Positions 1-11,524 of a stretch of 64,000 bases of DNA are shown here, one piece after another. Positions within the stretch are counted from its first letter, which is position 1. Each line of letters starts with the position of its first letter. The stretch is from the NCBI GenBank assembly GCA_963971305.1, contig OZ020307.1, forward strand, positions 54,309,702 through 54,373,701, given 5' to 3'. The notes beneath the pieces were generated by a model. It was not told the origin of the DNA. It saw nothing but the letters and a program-made list of their open reading frames with translations, and did not search any database. Source of the DNA: Arcuatula senhousia (Eukaryota; Mollusca; Bivalvia; Mytilida; Mytilidae). Both the position numbers and the translations under genes were made by a program.

Positions 1-333
1 TGCATTTTCTGTGTGTTTTGTGCTCGTACAGTGGCCATATTTGAATGACATACATGGGTCCGTGTAATGAGTGTTGCTTCCTGTGTGGGTCTTCAAGATT
101 CAATATGTTGATTCAAATAGATCTTGTCCTGATTATGTGCTAAAATACTGTGGACTGTACATGAAACGAACGGCAAAAACAAATCAGTATCAAATTGTCC
201 TGACTGTATCATTGACATTTGGAAAATACATGTAGCAGTCTATAGTATTATTATCTTTTACATGTTTTAAGTACATGATACAAATTAATACATATCTTTG
301 TTCCTATATAATAGATGCTTTTCATTTTTTCAG
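1..333. other. Intronic sequence of the upstream paralogue
   Basis: AT-rich, no repeat or coding signal recognised. It is called intron only because it precedes the acceptor at 331-333. Confidence 0.45.
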
Positions 334-490
334 GTTTATTGCTTACCGACAGTTTTATCAAGAAAGTCTCTTAGGGCACAAGTGCAAGTTTACAATGAAT
401 AAGATCATATTAATGAAGGTTACCGAGTTTTATCCACCTGTTTTCTTACCTGAAACAGACAATAAAGAGTGCGAAATTGATTACATTTAG
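334..490 (+). pseudogene. Last exon of an upstream lectin-like receptor paralogue, frameshifted tail
   Basis: Starts after a clear acceptor (pyrimidine-rich tract then CAG at 331-333) in phase 2, like exon 10 of the gene at 39888-59255. Its first codons give FIAYRQFYQES, matching FILYRRFYQES at 58878 onward. After QES the two diverge: relative to the later gene there is a net loss of 13 nt, and the frame shifts. In the ancestral frame the DNA still reads AQVQVYNE then a stop, matching AQAQMYSE. The shifted frame runs on to TAG at 488-490, giving about 51 residues with no tandem YxxL motif. Text after the stop also resembles the 3' region after 59255. The earlier exons of this gene lie left of the window. 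It may be a pseudogene or a receptor with a replaced tail. Confidence 0.7.
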
Positions 491-1937
491 CCAAGAAGCA
501 ACAAACAATTGTCTGTATCGTCGCGTAAAATTTAACGTACTAATGGAACCATAGAAGTAAAAAACAATGTGTTGATACAACCAGTATCGAGGTGCATGAT
601 TTCGGGAGTTCAAAAATGAAACATTTTGGCAAGTCAGGTGTAACTTGTAGTTTATAGATTTTTTTTTCAAATATGATTCATATTTTCCATATCACTAAAG
701 TATGTAGTATTCAAAGAACAAAACCTCTCGTGATCAGAATAAAGAGCATATTTCCAGACTGGGAGCAGGAAGATCTCTCCGTGTAGCCAAAATAAAAACG
801 CGAAAATCATTACTTTTCTATCGACTACATAGGGCTTTGCTCCCCTTGTCTAAAAAAAAACAAAAAAACAGGCCCCCATAGATGGTCACAATCTCAGAAC
901 CTAATCACACAACCCATTACATTTTAACAAAAATCTTTCTATTGCAGTTGTCGTAGTGTAGATTTTCATAAAATGTTAAATTTCTATTTTTGCGTCTTTT
1001 CATATCATGTTAGGGATCAAAATATTTCATTTTTCATATAGAACTTTGATTTTATATTTTTACACGATTTTACTTTATTTTTATCAGCAACCGTCAAGTT
1101 TCATATATTTTTACTTTATTTGTTTGCATTATTTTTCACACATTTTTCCTGTATTTTATAAGATTAAGATTAAGTCAAGAACGACAATAAAGTCAATTAG
1201 ACAAACATGTCAAAACTAAGTAATTCCTGTCAATTTTTAATCCGTCTTTTCCTCTCTTTTGATCTTGTAATTTGTTAATCCGTCGCTAAGGCTTTTTAGT
1301 AAAAGGTGCTAACATAAGTTTGAAAAAAAAGATAGTTTTTATAAAGGTTTTTAGAAAGTAGGAGTTGGTGACCAGACGCCAAAATGTAGACTCCGGGTTT
1401 ACTCCGCTCCTTGAGCGGTTGCGTTGATGTAAATATGTTTATTGTGGTTTTATAATATTTGCTGGACTTTAACAATACAATAAATATGTGAACGTTCAAA
1501 TATCCAAGAGTTTCATTTCAAACAGTTTATAATTAGTTGCAATCCCGGACTTATTCTAACAGTTTATATGTTGCATTCAAGAACTTTTATTTCCAAAGTT
1601 ACCAGTTTATGTATCCAGAATCTTATTCCTTCAGTGTGGTTTGACTTTCGTTTTATCCTGTACTTTCGTAACATGGACACTTATTCACATCTATCAACAA
1701 TTCTACAATATACGCTAAAAACCAACTACGATACATTACATTATTTAGTATAAGATTGCAATGAATAGTTATCGGTTACAATAAACAAATTGTCACAATT
1801 CCAGTCGAAACGGTTTAATTTCGATTAACTTGGTGTAAAAAAAATCCAACAAATTACCTGGTCAGTGTCGACAGTTAGGGGATAGTTCGACCTGTGATAA
1901 AAATAATGATTCCTTTTTGTAGCAAATAACCATACTG
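491..1937. other. 3' region of paralogue and AT-rich intergenic DNA
   Basis: The first ~120 bases resemble the 3' region of the gene ending at 59255 (shared CGTAAAATT and GCATGATTTC blocks in the same order). The rest is AT-rich with only short chance open frames. No RNA gene or repeat recognised. Confidence 0.5.
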
Positions 1938-2033
1938 ATGGAATATCATTGTATCTGATGAGTCTTGAATAGACGAAACGCGCGCCAGGCGTAGCAAAAT
2001 TTATTGTCTGGAACTTTGTTGTCATTTGTATCT
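1938..2033 (+). repeat. Dispersed repeat R1 fragment
   Basis: Contains CTGATGAGTCTTGAATAGAC, then an ACGCGCGCCAGGCGTAGC-type block, then TTTATTGTCTGGAACTTTGT. The same text occurs at 12003-12080, 12845-12925 and 13203-13280, and in reverse complement at 32985-33070. I recall this text as very common in Mytilus; element class is not evident. Confidence 0.8.
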
Positions 2034-2140
2034 CATATTTGCCGAATAGGTGTTCAACGTAAACGTAAAGCTATTTTAACCCTGGCACATTTTATATGTT
2101 CCTGTCCTTAGCTAGGAACCTTTGTCAAAGCTTTTGACGA

Positions 2141-2745
2141 ATTACCGTCAAGTTTTTCTCAAAAACCATAGATGGGAATGATTTGAAACTTGGAAGGATG
2201 GTTTAATATTACATAATGTACGTCTTAAGTTACTTTTAGATCTGTCAGACATCTACTTCTCGTTTAGGACTAGGCCAATATGAAATTCACTGAAAATCAC
2301 CTTGAAAATTTCCGTCAAGCTTTTCACAAACACCGTACATGGGAATCATTTGAAACTTGGTATGATGGTTCAGTTTGACAAACTGTAAGTCCTTAGTGAC
2401 TTTCAGGTCTGTCGGACATCTTAGTTCTGTTTTGGACCAGGTTGATATGAAAATCTATTAAAATCGACTTGAAAATTTTCGTCCAGCTCATCTCAGAAAC
2501 CAGACGTGATTTGACGTGAATTGATTTTGGACTAGTTTTGGTGGTTCAGTATATGACAAACTGTACGTCCGAAGCAACTTGCAGACCTGTCGAACATCTA
2601 CTTCTGATTTGGGACTAGGCCAATATTAAAAACTATGAAAATTTACTTGAAAATTTCCGTCAAGCTTTTCCTAGAAATCGTTCATAGGATGGTTCAGTAT
2701 GACAATTTTTTTAGGTCTTTCGGACATCTACTTCCTGTTTGGGGC
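2141..2745. repeat. Degenerate tandem repeat, ~170-bp units
   Basis: About 3.3 units start near 2145, 2312, 2480 and 2657. Each carries a CCGTCAAG-like start, a GAAACTTGG block, CTGTCRGACATC and a GGACTAGGCCAATAT-like block. Units have diverged, so the array is old. Confidence 0.75.
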
Positions 2746-2749
2746 CAAG

Positions 2750-2870
2750 CGGGGGCATCCGTGTCCAATTGACACATTCCTTTTTTTATTTTTAAATTGC
2801 CGTTTCTCTATGTTTTTGTGTCCCTTACACTTATTCCACATCTCTGTTATCTATTTATCAAAAAGGGTAT
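2750..2870 (+). repeat. Diverged 3' end of the retroelement family RT-A
   Basis: AAATTGCCGTTT followed by ACACTTATTCCACATCTCT matches the terminal part of the long 3' region seen at 17986-18157 and, on the minus strand, at 8465, 22937 and 44935. Only the last ~80 bases are recognisable. Confidence 0.55.
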
Positions 2871-3595
2871 ATACGTTTCGAAGCGAGAAAAATCGTATCG
2901 CACTTCATAAGAGGAATAAATATCAGAGTTGTATGTTGCTAATTTGGCTTCCGTGAGAGAGGTACTATAATTCTGGACCGTTGGGTCTAGTGTGTTATTT
3001 TCCGCTGCCAACACCTGTGTATGAATTAAAGTATCTAAAGTATACAGGGCGCCTTTCTAGATCACGTAAATGTACTATACAAAGAGGGATGATTTTTGAG
3101 TTAACAGAGTTATATGCACATGTATGAATAATAAATGCCTTGGATTTGTTTTGTATAATTAGCCTCTACTTGTAAAGAGGGTAATCTAACAAAAGCAAAG
3201 TTGGAAAAAATATTGTATATTAAATAAAGTATTAGGAAAAAGCAGTTGGAATACAAAGTCAGCCAAAAGAATTGTGCAATCTTTTTTAATTTCCATTGCG
3301 TATTCGATGACTGAAAAATATTTAAAAACCAGGAAAGTTAAGCTATTCCTGAAACTGGAAACGTTATATGTACGTTCAAGAAAAAGCCCAAGACTACTAC
3401 TTTGGACTGAAACTTCAATGAATATATGTGATTGGAAAATAATTTAATTGTCCTCTCAAGAGATAACCTATGGTCAATTTATTAATATCTGAGATCTACT
3501 GGATATACTATCTAAATAACTAGTCGGACAATTATGAGCTTCAAAGTTATTATTATCTCAAATATAATATTCGACAGAGTCACAATAATTTATGA
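2871..3595. other. AT-rich intergenic DNA
   Basis: No gene, RNA or repeat recognised. Confidence 0.4.
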
Positions 3596-3895
3596 TAATT
3601 AACACCAGAGCCCGGTCGTCTGGCACGATTTACCATAAAATTTCTAATAATTTTGTCGTTGAAAGTTCCGATTTTTAATTCAAAATTGTTTAAAACACAA
3701 GGTTTCTCTCCTTATAATGCACATGGTCGATATCTTGGGTGCTTGATTTGCCTTCCTTGTTTTCGTTTTCAACAGTTTTGGAATTTGACCTTCCAATGTT
3801 TTGATTTAAATGCTACTGATGAGAGGTTACTCCTTAAAATATCGATATATAGCATATCCAAATTAACCGTTTATACCCAAAACAGACTTTTGTAG
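3596..3895 (+). repeat. Solitary diverged monomer of the 382-bp satellite
   Basis: Homologous in reverse complement to the unit of the array at 36495-38976: shared text includes AATGCACATGGTCGATATC, CTTCCAATGTTTTG, TTAAATGCTACTGATGAGAG and AAATATCGATATATAG. It lacks about 27 nt present in the array units, near 3770. An 80-codon open frame (3653-3895) parallels a 96-codon frame of the array, but most differences between the two change the residue, so it does not look like selected protein. Confidence 0.8.
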
Positions 3896-4311
3896 AGTTT
3901 TGTTAAGCAAGCAAACGGTTTTCTCTATCTGCAATAGTATGCAATTTGTATGAAAAAAACATGAAACAATGACTTTTTAGATTCCAAATACCCCAATAAG
4001 GGGTCATCTGAGAACTTCGGCCCAATGAAGACTTCGGTAGAGCTTAGTTAGCAGAATGTTTAAGCAAGCAACAGCTTTTCTCTTTCTGCAATAGTTTTCT
4101 ATAGGACAAATAAAAATGAAATAAAAACCGCTATTTTTTACCATTAAAGGGCCACAACAAAATATAAGGGGTCATCTGACATCGATATCTACGATCCGAA
4201 GGAGACTGTTATAGAGCCTTTGATGCTGAAGTTGAAAGGTTGCATCACATTTTCTCTATATCTTTTACTTTTTGATTAACAAGCCAAAACACTAATTTGA
4301 CCACCTTGTTC
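3896..4311. repeat. Two degenerate ~160-bp direct repeats
   Basis: AAGCAAGCAA followed by TTTTCTCTWTCTGCAATAGT occurs near 3904 and again near 4064, with related flanking text. A relic tandem element. Confidence 0.5.
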
Positions 4312-5930
4312 TTTTTAGCTCACCTGACCCCTATTGTCATCGTTAAGCGTCCGTCGTCCGTCCGTCCGTTAACTTTTCGTCAACGATCTTCTTCTCTGAA
4401 ACCACTGAAGGGATTGCATTGAAACTGAAAATACTTGATCTTTAGGATGTCCTCTACCAAGTTTGTGAATTATATACATGTCAACAAATCATCATGGCCG
4501 CCGTTGCTAAAAATAGAACAGGGGGGGGGGGTCAGACCATTGTTTTTGGCTTATAACTCGAAAAGTATAAGAGATAGAGAAAATCTGAAGCTACTTACCT
4601 TGTTTAGCATCAAAAGCTCTACAAATCTGTCCATCGAGTCGAAGTTGTGAAACGACTCCTTGTAGGAGTTATTGCCCTTAAACATCAAAATTGACCATTT
4701 TTGCAGTTTTTGGACTATATCTTGAAAACCGTTATACCTAAAAGAAAAGTTAGCAGTGCAGAATTGTTAAACTCATTGAGATCTACAAAAATGACCTCAG
4801 GGTCAAAATTGTAAGATCAGCCGTTTAAGAGTTATTCCCCTTTAACTGTTTTTTTTTCCATTAATTAACACTGATTTTCAAAAAAATTTTTCTCTGAAAC
4901 CACTGAAGAGATTGCATTGATACTTGGTATACTTAATTTTAGGATGTCCTCTACTAAGTTTGTGAATTATATACACATCAACCAACCAACATGGTCACCA
5001 TAGCTTAAAATAGAACAGGGGGGTCAGACCATTGTTTTTGGCATATAACTCGAAATGTATAAGAGATAGAGAAAATCCGAAGCAAAATTACATGTTCAGC
5101 ATTAAAAGCTCTACAAATCTCTCCATTGAGTCAAAATTGTGAAACGACTCCTTATAGGAGTTATTGCCCTTTAATCGTCAAAATTTACCATTTTTGCGGT
5201 TTTTGAACAATATCTTGTAAACCGTTAGAGCTAGAGGAAAAGTAAGCATTGCAGAATTGCTAAGCTCATTCAGATCTACAAAAATGCTTTAAGGGTCAAA
5301 ATTGTCAGATCAGCAATTTAAGAGTTATTCCCCTTTTACTGTTTTTTTTTCATTAATTTTAACTGATTTTCAAAAATCTTCCTCTCTGAAACCACCAAAA
5401 GGATTGCCTTGAAACCTGATACACTTAATCTTTAGGATGTCCTCTACCAAGTTTGTGAATTATATACATGTCGACCAACCAACATGGCTGCCATTGCTAA
5501 AATAGAACAGGGGGGTCAGACCATTGTTTTTGGCTTATAACTCGAAAAGTATATATAAGAGATAGAGAAAATCCGAAGCAACTTTTCATGTTCAGCATCA
5601 AAAGTTCCTTATAGGAGTTATTGCCGTTTAACTGTATTTTTCTATAAATTTAAACTGATTTTCATAAATCTTCTCTGAAACCACTGAAAGGATTGTTTTG
5701 CAACTTTGTATACTTGAAAGTTTGTGAAATTTATTCAAACTTTGGCATGAGAGATCAGGTGAGCGATTCAGGCTACTGGGAGCCTCTAGTTTACCATGGC
5801 GGTCATATTTTTAGACGGATCAAAATCAAAACACATAAGACACCCTAGAGATCAATCATACCATGTTTCATTAGATTCAGACAACGTCGACGGACACCAA
5901 ATATTAAAGGTCCAAGTGAGCTAACAATGT
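4312..5930. repeat. CCGTCCGTCCG-type element with three ~495-bp internal repeats
   Basis: Left end reads TTTTTAGCTCACCTGACCCC; the right end, in reverse complement, reads TTGTTAGCTCACTTGGACC, so the ends are a loose inverted pair. Inside, units begin CTCTGAAACCACTGAAGGGA near 4394, 4892 and 5383, with a short fourth near 5673. Each unit includes ATGTCCTCTACCAAGTTTGTG, AACAGGGGGGTCAGACCATTG and a GAAACGACTCCTTATAGGAG-type block. A simple G run lies at about 4523-4531. Non-coding, non-autonomous. Confidence 0.75.
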
Positions 5931-7446
5931 CCAAACGTTTATAAGAAGATCGTAAGTAATTCAAAGATTTGAAAACACTGCATAGAAATTGATCTCTAGC
6001 ATAGGAAAATAGCAAAAACAAATTGATTTGTTTTTCATTTTAGCTAAAAAAATGATCAAAAAACTTTTAAGTAATGAAAAACGGTAAGCAAAAATTATTA
6101 TCCGAAAATAAGTAGTTTGACAAGAAGTTTGATGTGAAGAAAGCGGGGATTTTTTTTATAGTACAGCATCTTTCCAACAGAGAATAATGGAACATCCTAC
6201 GGGGATGGTAAAAGGCATAAGAGTAACAAAAATAAATCCCGTTAGTGCAAAAATACACACTGATGGATATAGGATTATGTTCATGGAACTTTACTTCTGT
6301 GTTTAAGCAAGTTGCTTGTAGTATATGTGTTTTAAAGACAACCACCACTAAGAGACGTCGATTTATTTGTGTTGTCTCCATTTTCCCTCCAAAACGAAGA
6401 GGAAAAGTTTCTATATTTTGTCTTCACTACATGAAAGTTCATCCCCATTTAGGGGTTTTCACTATCACTTTCTATGAACTATATTTTAATGTTAAAAAAT
6501 GCACACTAGGAATCAGCGGGGTATGCAATGGCTGTCTTTCGAGGCCTGGTCGTGGTAGATAAGAATATAAATTGTTTTGTTGTTTATTGTCCGCAGTCCA
6601 AAAGCAAAGGCAAATAAAACATATTTACAAAGTGTACAAATCATTCACCGTGTTTCGTTAGAATAAATATGATTTCTAGTTTATTATTTTTTATTTATTC
6701 TAATGAAACTGTTTAAAAAATATATTGAAATTAATCAACTTCTTAAAATAAAGTTTATATCTTAAAGTTGTATTACTTAAATTAGTTGTCAAAGATACAC
6801 ACTTGATGAATAAAAATACCAATTGTTTTAATTTGATGTTTATTGTCCTCAATCAAATTTAAAGTTAAATGCCCTTTTGGATTGTGACCGTGTAGTCCCG
6901 TCCCAGGTGATAGTTTGAAGTAAAAAACTCAACAGGTATGTATTTTGATCGGTTATTTTTTTGTATTTTTTCAACACTTAATAAATTTGACCAATAAATC
7001 TTTATTGACTGATTAGTAATACAGGACAATCGAGTAAATTTTGTCTTAATATGCTTTTGTCGCCAGAAGGGATTAAATATTATTGTGCAAACTCAAACAT
7101 GCCAAAATAATATTTTAATGGAAATAACACTTATAGTTTTGTTTCTTTTTACATTTAATTTTTTGCCAATCGATGGCTTCTAACTTATGATTAACTGTAT
7201 CTGAGCAAATGCAAAGCTTCAAATAAGAGTATCGAATGTCAAAAGTCAAAATGGAGAAGATGAAACCAAAACATGTAAATACAAAAAAAAACGAAATAAA
7301 AAAAAAACAAAAAAAAAACGAAGAAACCAATATAAAAAAAACCCTGAAAAGTAATGCGAAAACAAATCATATCGAGGTGCCCTGGACTTAAAAGCAACTC
7401 CTGCTTGTTGCAGCACATCTGTTAAATGATGTAAAGAAAAAAAAAA
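5931..7446. other. AT-rich intergenic DNA
   Basis: Overlapping opposite-strand open frames of about 105 codons near 6067-6562 have no motif I recognise and no splice context. An A-rich run lies around 7285-7340. Nothing else supported. Confidence 0.4.
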
Positions 7447-7505
7447 AACTATGACAGACCAACATCTGAACTCATCTGAGACATAGGATTTCCATATTTG
7501 ACTAT
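7447..7505 (-). repeat. Short 3' coding fragment of reverse-transcriptase family RT-B
   Basis: Reverse complement includes ATCCTATGTCTCAGATGAGT then CAGATGTTGGTCTGTCATAG, matching the C-terminal codons ISQMSADVGLS and stop of the element at 47525-49440. Only about 60 bases are recognisable. Confidence 0.6.
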
Positions 7506-7672
7506 ATTTGGGGTCTTCTTCTCTTTCTTTTTTTTATAAATGACTTGCCTCTGCACTTGGAACATAATTTTTTAGACTTCTATGCAAATAACACAACACT
7601 ACACCCCTCATCAAACTCATTACCTTATATTAACTATTAACTGAATGTAGTCTAAGATATGTTAAAAATATA

Positions 7673-8250
7673 CACCTGGAAAAAAGTTAAGCACCCCCAT
7701 GATTTTTTAAAATCATACATTTTCAAAACACTTTTTAACCATTAGTTAACGGATAGTCTTTGTAAATTTGTATTGCAAACTAAAACATGCACTGTTAAGC
7801 ACGATTTAACATGTTTATAACAAACAGAACGATTTTTTAAGTTCATAAGATGACATGTAAAAAATGATGGCTTTTGTACATAAACATGGTCTTCGAAAAG
7901 TATGGTCCCCTGAAGCTCAAAACTTTTAATTAATTGTCAAATCGCACTTGAAAAGGTAAATAATAATCAAAAGATTGGTATTGTATCGTCAAAGAGTCAA
8001 TTTCGAGTATGTTCACCTTTAGCACGAATGATTGGTGGAATCCTTGTTTTTTACCACCAGTTTGGTGTCTTATTTCCTAAAGAGTTATCTCCTGCTTTTC
8101 AAGGCGAAAATGTGCTTTTAACCAAAAGCAAACATCCTTCCAGTCCCATATTGAAATATTAAAACTGGCCATACTCATGAAAATTAAAAAATTATTTTAA
8201 ATCATGGAAAACCACAAAAAGTCTAGGGGTGCTTAACTTTTTTCCAGGTG
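7673..8250. mobile_element. Tc1/mariner-type MITE, 578 bp, TA target duplication
   Basis: The left end CACCTGGAAAAAAGTTAAGC and the right end are perfect inverted repeats for about 27 bases (through GCACCCC). TA flanks both ends (7671-7672 and 8251-8252), the target duplication typical of Tc1/mariner elements. The interior has no intact transposase. Confidence 0.85.
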
Positions 8251-8342
8251 TATACATGAATGGTGTATGAGTAATGTTATGATTAATCACAATAACAAAT
8301 CGTAGTTAATGTTTTAGATAATCGAATGTTCTTAGAGTTATT

Positions 8343-8464
8343 TACAATGATTCTGCTTTACAGTATGTAGAATATGAGAAATTACTGGGTATAACCATTG
8401 AGAACACATTATCATGGTCACAGCATATAGGTAACTTAGTCTCCAAAATATCTATACTACTAAA
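8343..8464 (+). pseudogene. LINE reverse-transcriptase fragment (connection region)
   Basis: One frame reads NDSALQYVEYEKLLG, ITIENTLSWSQHIGNLVSK and ISILLN. The LGxTI(D/E)xxLSWxxHI pattern is characteristic of the region after the RT core in animal non-LTR retrotransposons. The fragment stops abruptly where the minus-strand element RT-A begins, so that element probably inserted here. Possibly the same LINE type as 15240-15540. Confidence 0.75.
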
Positions 8465-9670
8465 TAGAAAATAAAGAGATGTGGAATAAGTGTACGCGAC
8501 ACAGCCCACAATTAAACGGTAATTTAGAAAAACCACAATGGACAACCGCCAGCAGCCTTCAACGAGGCCATTTGGCACTGCTCGCGGTTATGCAATTGGC
8601 CCATGGTCTAAATAAGATGCATATAATTCAAATCCAGCCCTGAAATAGTCACAGATAGACCCCCTTCTTAAACAAGGAACAGAAAACATCAAAAAGACAA
8701 GTACAAACGAAAGCTTTGTCAAAGATTCCTGGCTTAGGACAGGCACATGTAATATGTGGCGGGGTTAAACTAGTTTTTTGGGCCCAACCTTCCCCCTATC
8801 AATATTCCTAGACAAAGCACAAAAACTAAACACACAATAAAAATCAAATCGATCAAAGTCCAATTCTACTAGAGAGAACCTAAGACAAAAAACAAGAACA
8901 AACAAAAGGACGGTAAAGGAACTCTCTATAGAACACTCGCTGTTACTGACAGCTAGCTGAGAATAATCAATCGACTGATGTAAAAAAATCAAACGTATCG
9001 ATTTTAAATCCGACACAACACTTCAAGCAATAATGATTTAGTGAAGTGTCATCACACAAAACCGACACGCTTGATCGCTATAATGCTTAAAAATGACAAT
9101 AGTAAAAACGTTTATGGAAGTTTTAAAGCGAGTATCAAGTTTTTAATATTTCTGCCAAAAAACACTAAATTCAAAGATTTAACCTAGATATTCATTTCAT
9201 ATCCTTTCCGTAATAAATTTTGAAGCCAATTTTTCATTTCTATTGGATTGCTTTTAAATTTGTGAGCTTTATAAAAAACATTACCATAAAATACAGGATG
9301 TGATATTCCTTTCACTATAAGAAAGTGACGTGTACAATTAAATTTTTCAATAAGAGATCGATACTTGTGGAAGAATTTAGAAAAAGATTTTACTAATTTG
9401 TGGTATCGATAACCTTGTTTCAATAATTTTTCAGTAATAAAACGGTTTTTATTATTAAAATCAGAAACACAACTGCAGATCCGAGCATATCTTACTAACT
9501 GTGAAATGTAAACCCCGTATGACGGCGCTAGTGGAACATCTCCTTCAAGATAAGGAAAATTTATAATGGGGAAGGTAAAGTCGTCACGTTTATCATATAC
9601 TTTGGTATGTAATTTTCGAATTAACGAAGCGTTTTTGCAGCCTAAACAACAAATGCTACGACTATGCTTC
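8465..9670 (-). mobile_element. 5'-truncated RT-A retroelement, copy 1
   Basis: On the minus strand the order is RT C-terminal coding region (9612 to 9184), then a ~720-bp 3' region ending ...CCACATCTCTTTATTTTCTA at 8465. The same 3' region occurs at 22937-23545 and 44935-45640, and its last ~170 bases at 17986-18157. The shared right-hand end and variable left truncation fit target-primed insertion. The reverse transcriptase resembles Penelope-like elements as found in molluscs and cnidarians, but no GIY-YIG endonuclease is visible, so the class is tentative. Confidence 0.8.
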
Positions 9671-9672
9671 AT
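9184..9672 (-). pseudogene. Reverse transcriptase C-terminal fragment (RT-A)
   Basis: A 162-codon open frame whose residues from about 22 onward read TKVYDKRDDFTFPI, then GDVPLAPSYGVYISQLVRYA, LLKQGYRYHKLVKSFSKF and a C-terminal NLLRKGYEMNI before the stop. YDKRDDFxFxIxNFP and SYGVYISQLIR(Y/F)AR are hallmarks of this mollusc/cnidarian RT family downstream of the catalytic YxDD. The first ~20 residues are unrelated, so homology begins near 9612. The catalytic core is missing. A second small frame (9016-8765, 83 codons) follows on the same strand. Confidence 0.85.
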
Positions 9673-11024
9673 ATATCAAAAACAGGGGATTGTGCCCTTC
9701 AAAAATTTCATTAGCACATATGCAATTATGTCTGCAGTTTGCAAATTACCTTGTTAAATGTTCCGGAAACGTTATTATAGCCGTCATCGTTCCGGAATTA
9801 CACATATGGACTAGTTTCCGGTGGTAATACTAAAAAGCGCTAGGAAGCGCCCGAGCGGGGATTTGACGCCCGAGACTCAAAAGTTTATTCTTATCTGAAA
9901 TGAAAAAAAAAAGTTTATAAAGTGTTACATTATCTTTAAATTAATCGATGTATCAACATAAATATACTATAAAAAAAACTAGAAGTACGTGAAGAGGTAA
10001 AATAGAAAAGAAAACATCGATTTTCTCATCGAAAATTTTTTTTTGATGCAAAAAAATAGTTTGGCAGCTGAGGATAAGAAAAAAATATTCTGAAGAAGGA
10101 TTTCTGCTATAAAAAAATAATGCTGATAATGAAATAAAATATTCTGTCGCGACACTCTGCGCGGATTAAAATTTCTGATCAAAGCAAACCCCCCCCTTCA
10201 AGTTAAATGGTCCGTCCCTTAGAAAGCAGCGATCTTGTTGACCGATAAATTGAGAATATTTTCCAATAGAAAAAAAAAACTGAATTACCGCTTGATAATT
10301 TACTCCGCGCAAGATAACCCGTCTGAATATGCTGTTTAACAGAAAAGTTCATGATTTATGTTTATTGGGTTAATTTTAATCTGTTAAAATTAGTTAATTA
10401 GTAAGAATTGAGATCTGTCCTTTTACGATTGATTGGATTTACTAGTTCTAACTAGATCTAAGTCAGAGAAGTATGACTTACATCTTCTCACTTATAAAAT
10501 TTCATTGGTAAGAAGATTATTTCTTTGTTTGAGGTTTTTTATTAGTTAGGTTGATATTTCTTGGATTTATTATTTGGATATTTTTCTAAGGGCTCGTTTG
10601 ATTTACCCTCCCACCCACCTGTTATTCAGATACATTTTTTTGTTATTACCAATAAGCGGACTTTGTGGCCAAAAAATGCTTCTTATTTTTGAAATTTGTG
10701 TTTTTCTAGATATGAATTTTAATTAGTACATGTATATTATCTTTATATTTTTGTATGAATTTTGATTTTATATAATATGTTATATATTGATATAATATTC
10801 GGCCAATACAAGTTACAAATGTATACTTACTGGTTTTTGTTTTATTTCAAGCCTTGATAATTTGAAATTAATTTATAAGGTATGACTGTAAAATAATTTG
10901 TTTACTGATTTCGCGAAGCACATTTAAAAAAGTCAGATCAGAAATGTAAATTTATATGATCAAATATATTTTCAGCGCTAATTCGATGGTTTGTTCCCCT
11001 TTTTTACAATGTTTGGAATAATTA
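9671..11024. other. AT-rich intergenic DNA
   Basis: Low-complexity A/T runs (for example 9900-9990 and 10740-10800). No gene or repeat recognised. Confidence 0.4.
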
Positions 11025-11524
11025 GGGCCCCGCAACTTTGTTGCGGACGCCCTATAGTAACCAGTCTGTCCGTCCGTGCGTCCGTCCGTAACAAATTCAG
11101 TTTTCCGAACTTTTTTTCTAAACGCTTATAGAAAATGAACTGATTTTTGGTATGTGAGTTTACCTTGATGAGTTACAGATCAAGTTTGAGTTTCGTGCCG
11201 GTCCACAAATTTTTATGGGTGTTATGGCCCTTTGAACTTTGAAAATTCATTAAAATTTCAGTTTTCCGCACTTTTTTTTCTAAACGCTTATAGATAATGA
11301 ACTGATTTTTAGTATGTGAGTTTACCTTGATGAGTTACAGATCAAGTTTGAGTTTCGTGCTGGTCCACAATTTTTTATGGGAGTTATGGCCCTTTGAACT
11401 TTGAAAATTCACTAAAATTTCAGTTTTCCGCACTTTTTTTTTAAACGCTTATAGATAGTGAACTGATTTTTAATATGTGAGTTTACCTTGATGAGTTACA
11501 GATCAAGTTTGAGTTTCGTGCCGG

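Noticed and set aside
1296..1499. 67-codon minus-strand frame near the left end
   Set aside because: No motif and no context; consistent with chance.
6067..6562. Opposed ~105-codon frames
   Set aside because: No recognised motif, no splice signals that join to other exons, and AT-biased composition.
8342..8578. Open frame beginning MPNGLVEGCWRLSIV as a gene
   Set aside because: It lies across the terminal part of the RT-A 3' region and recurs wherever that repeat occurs (for example 22839-23048).
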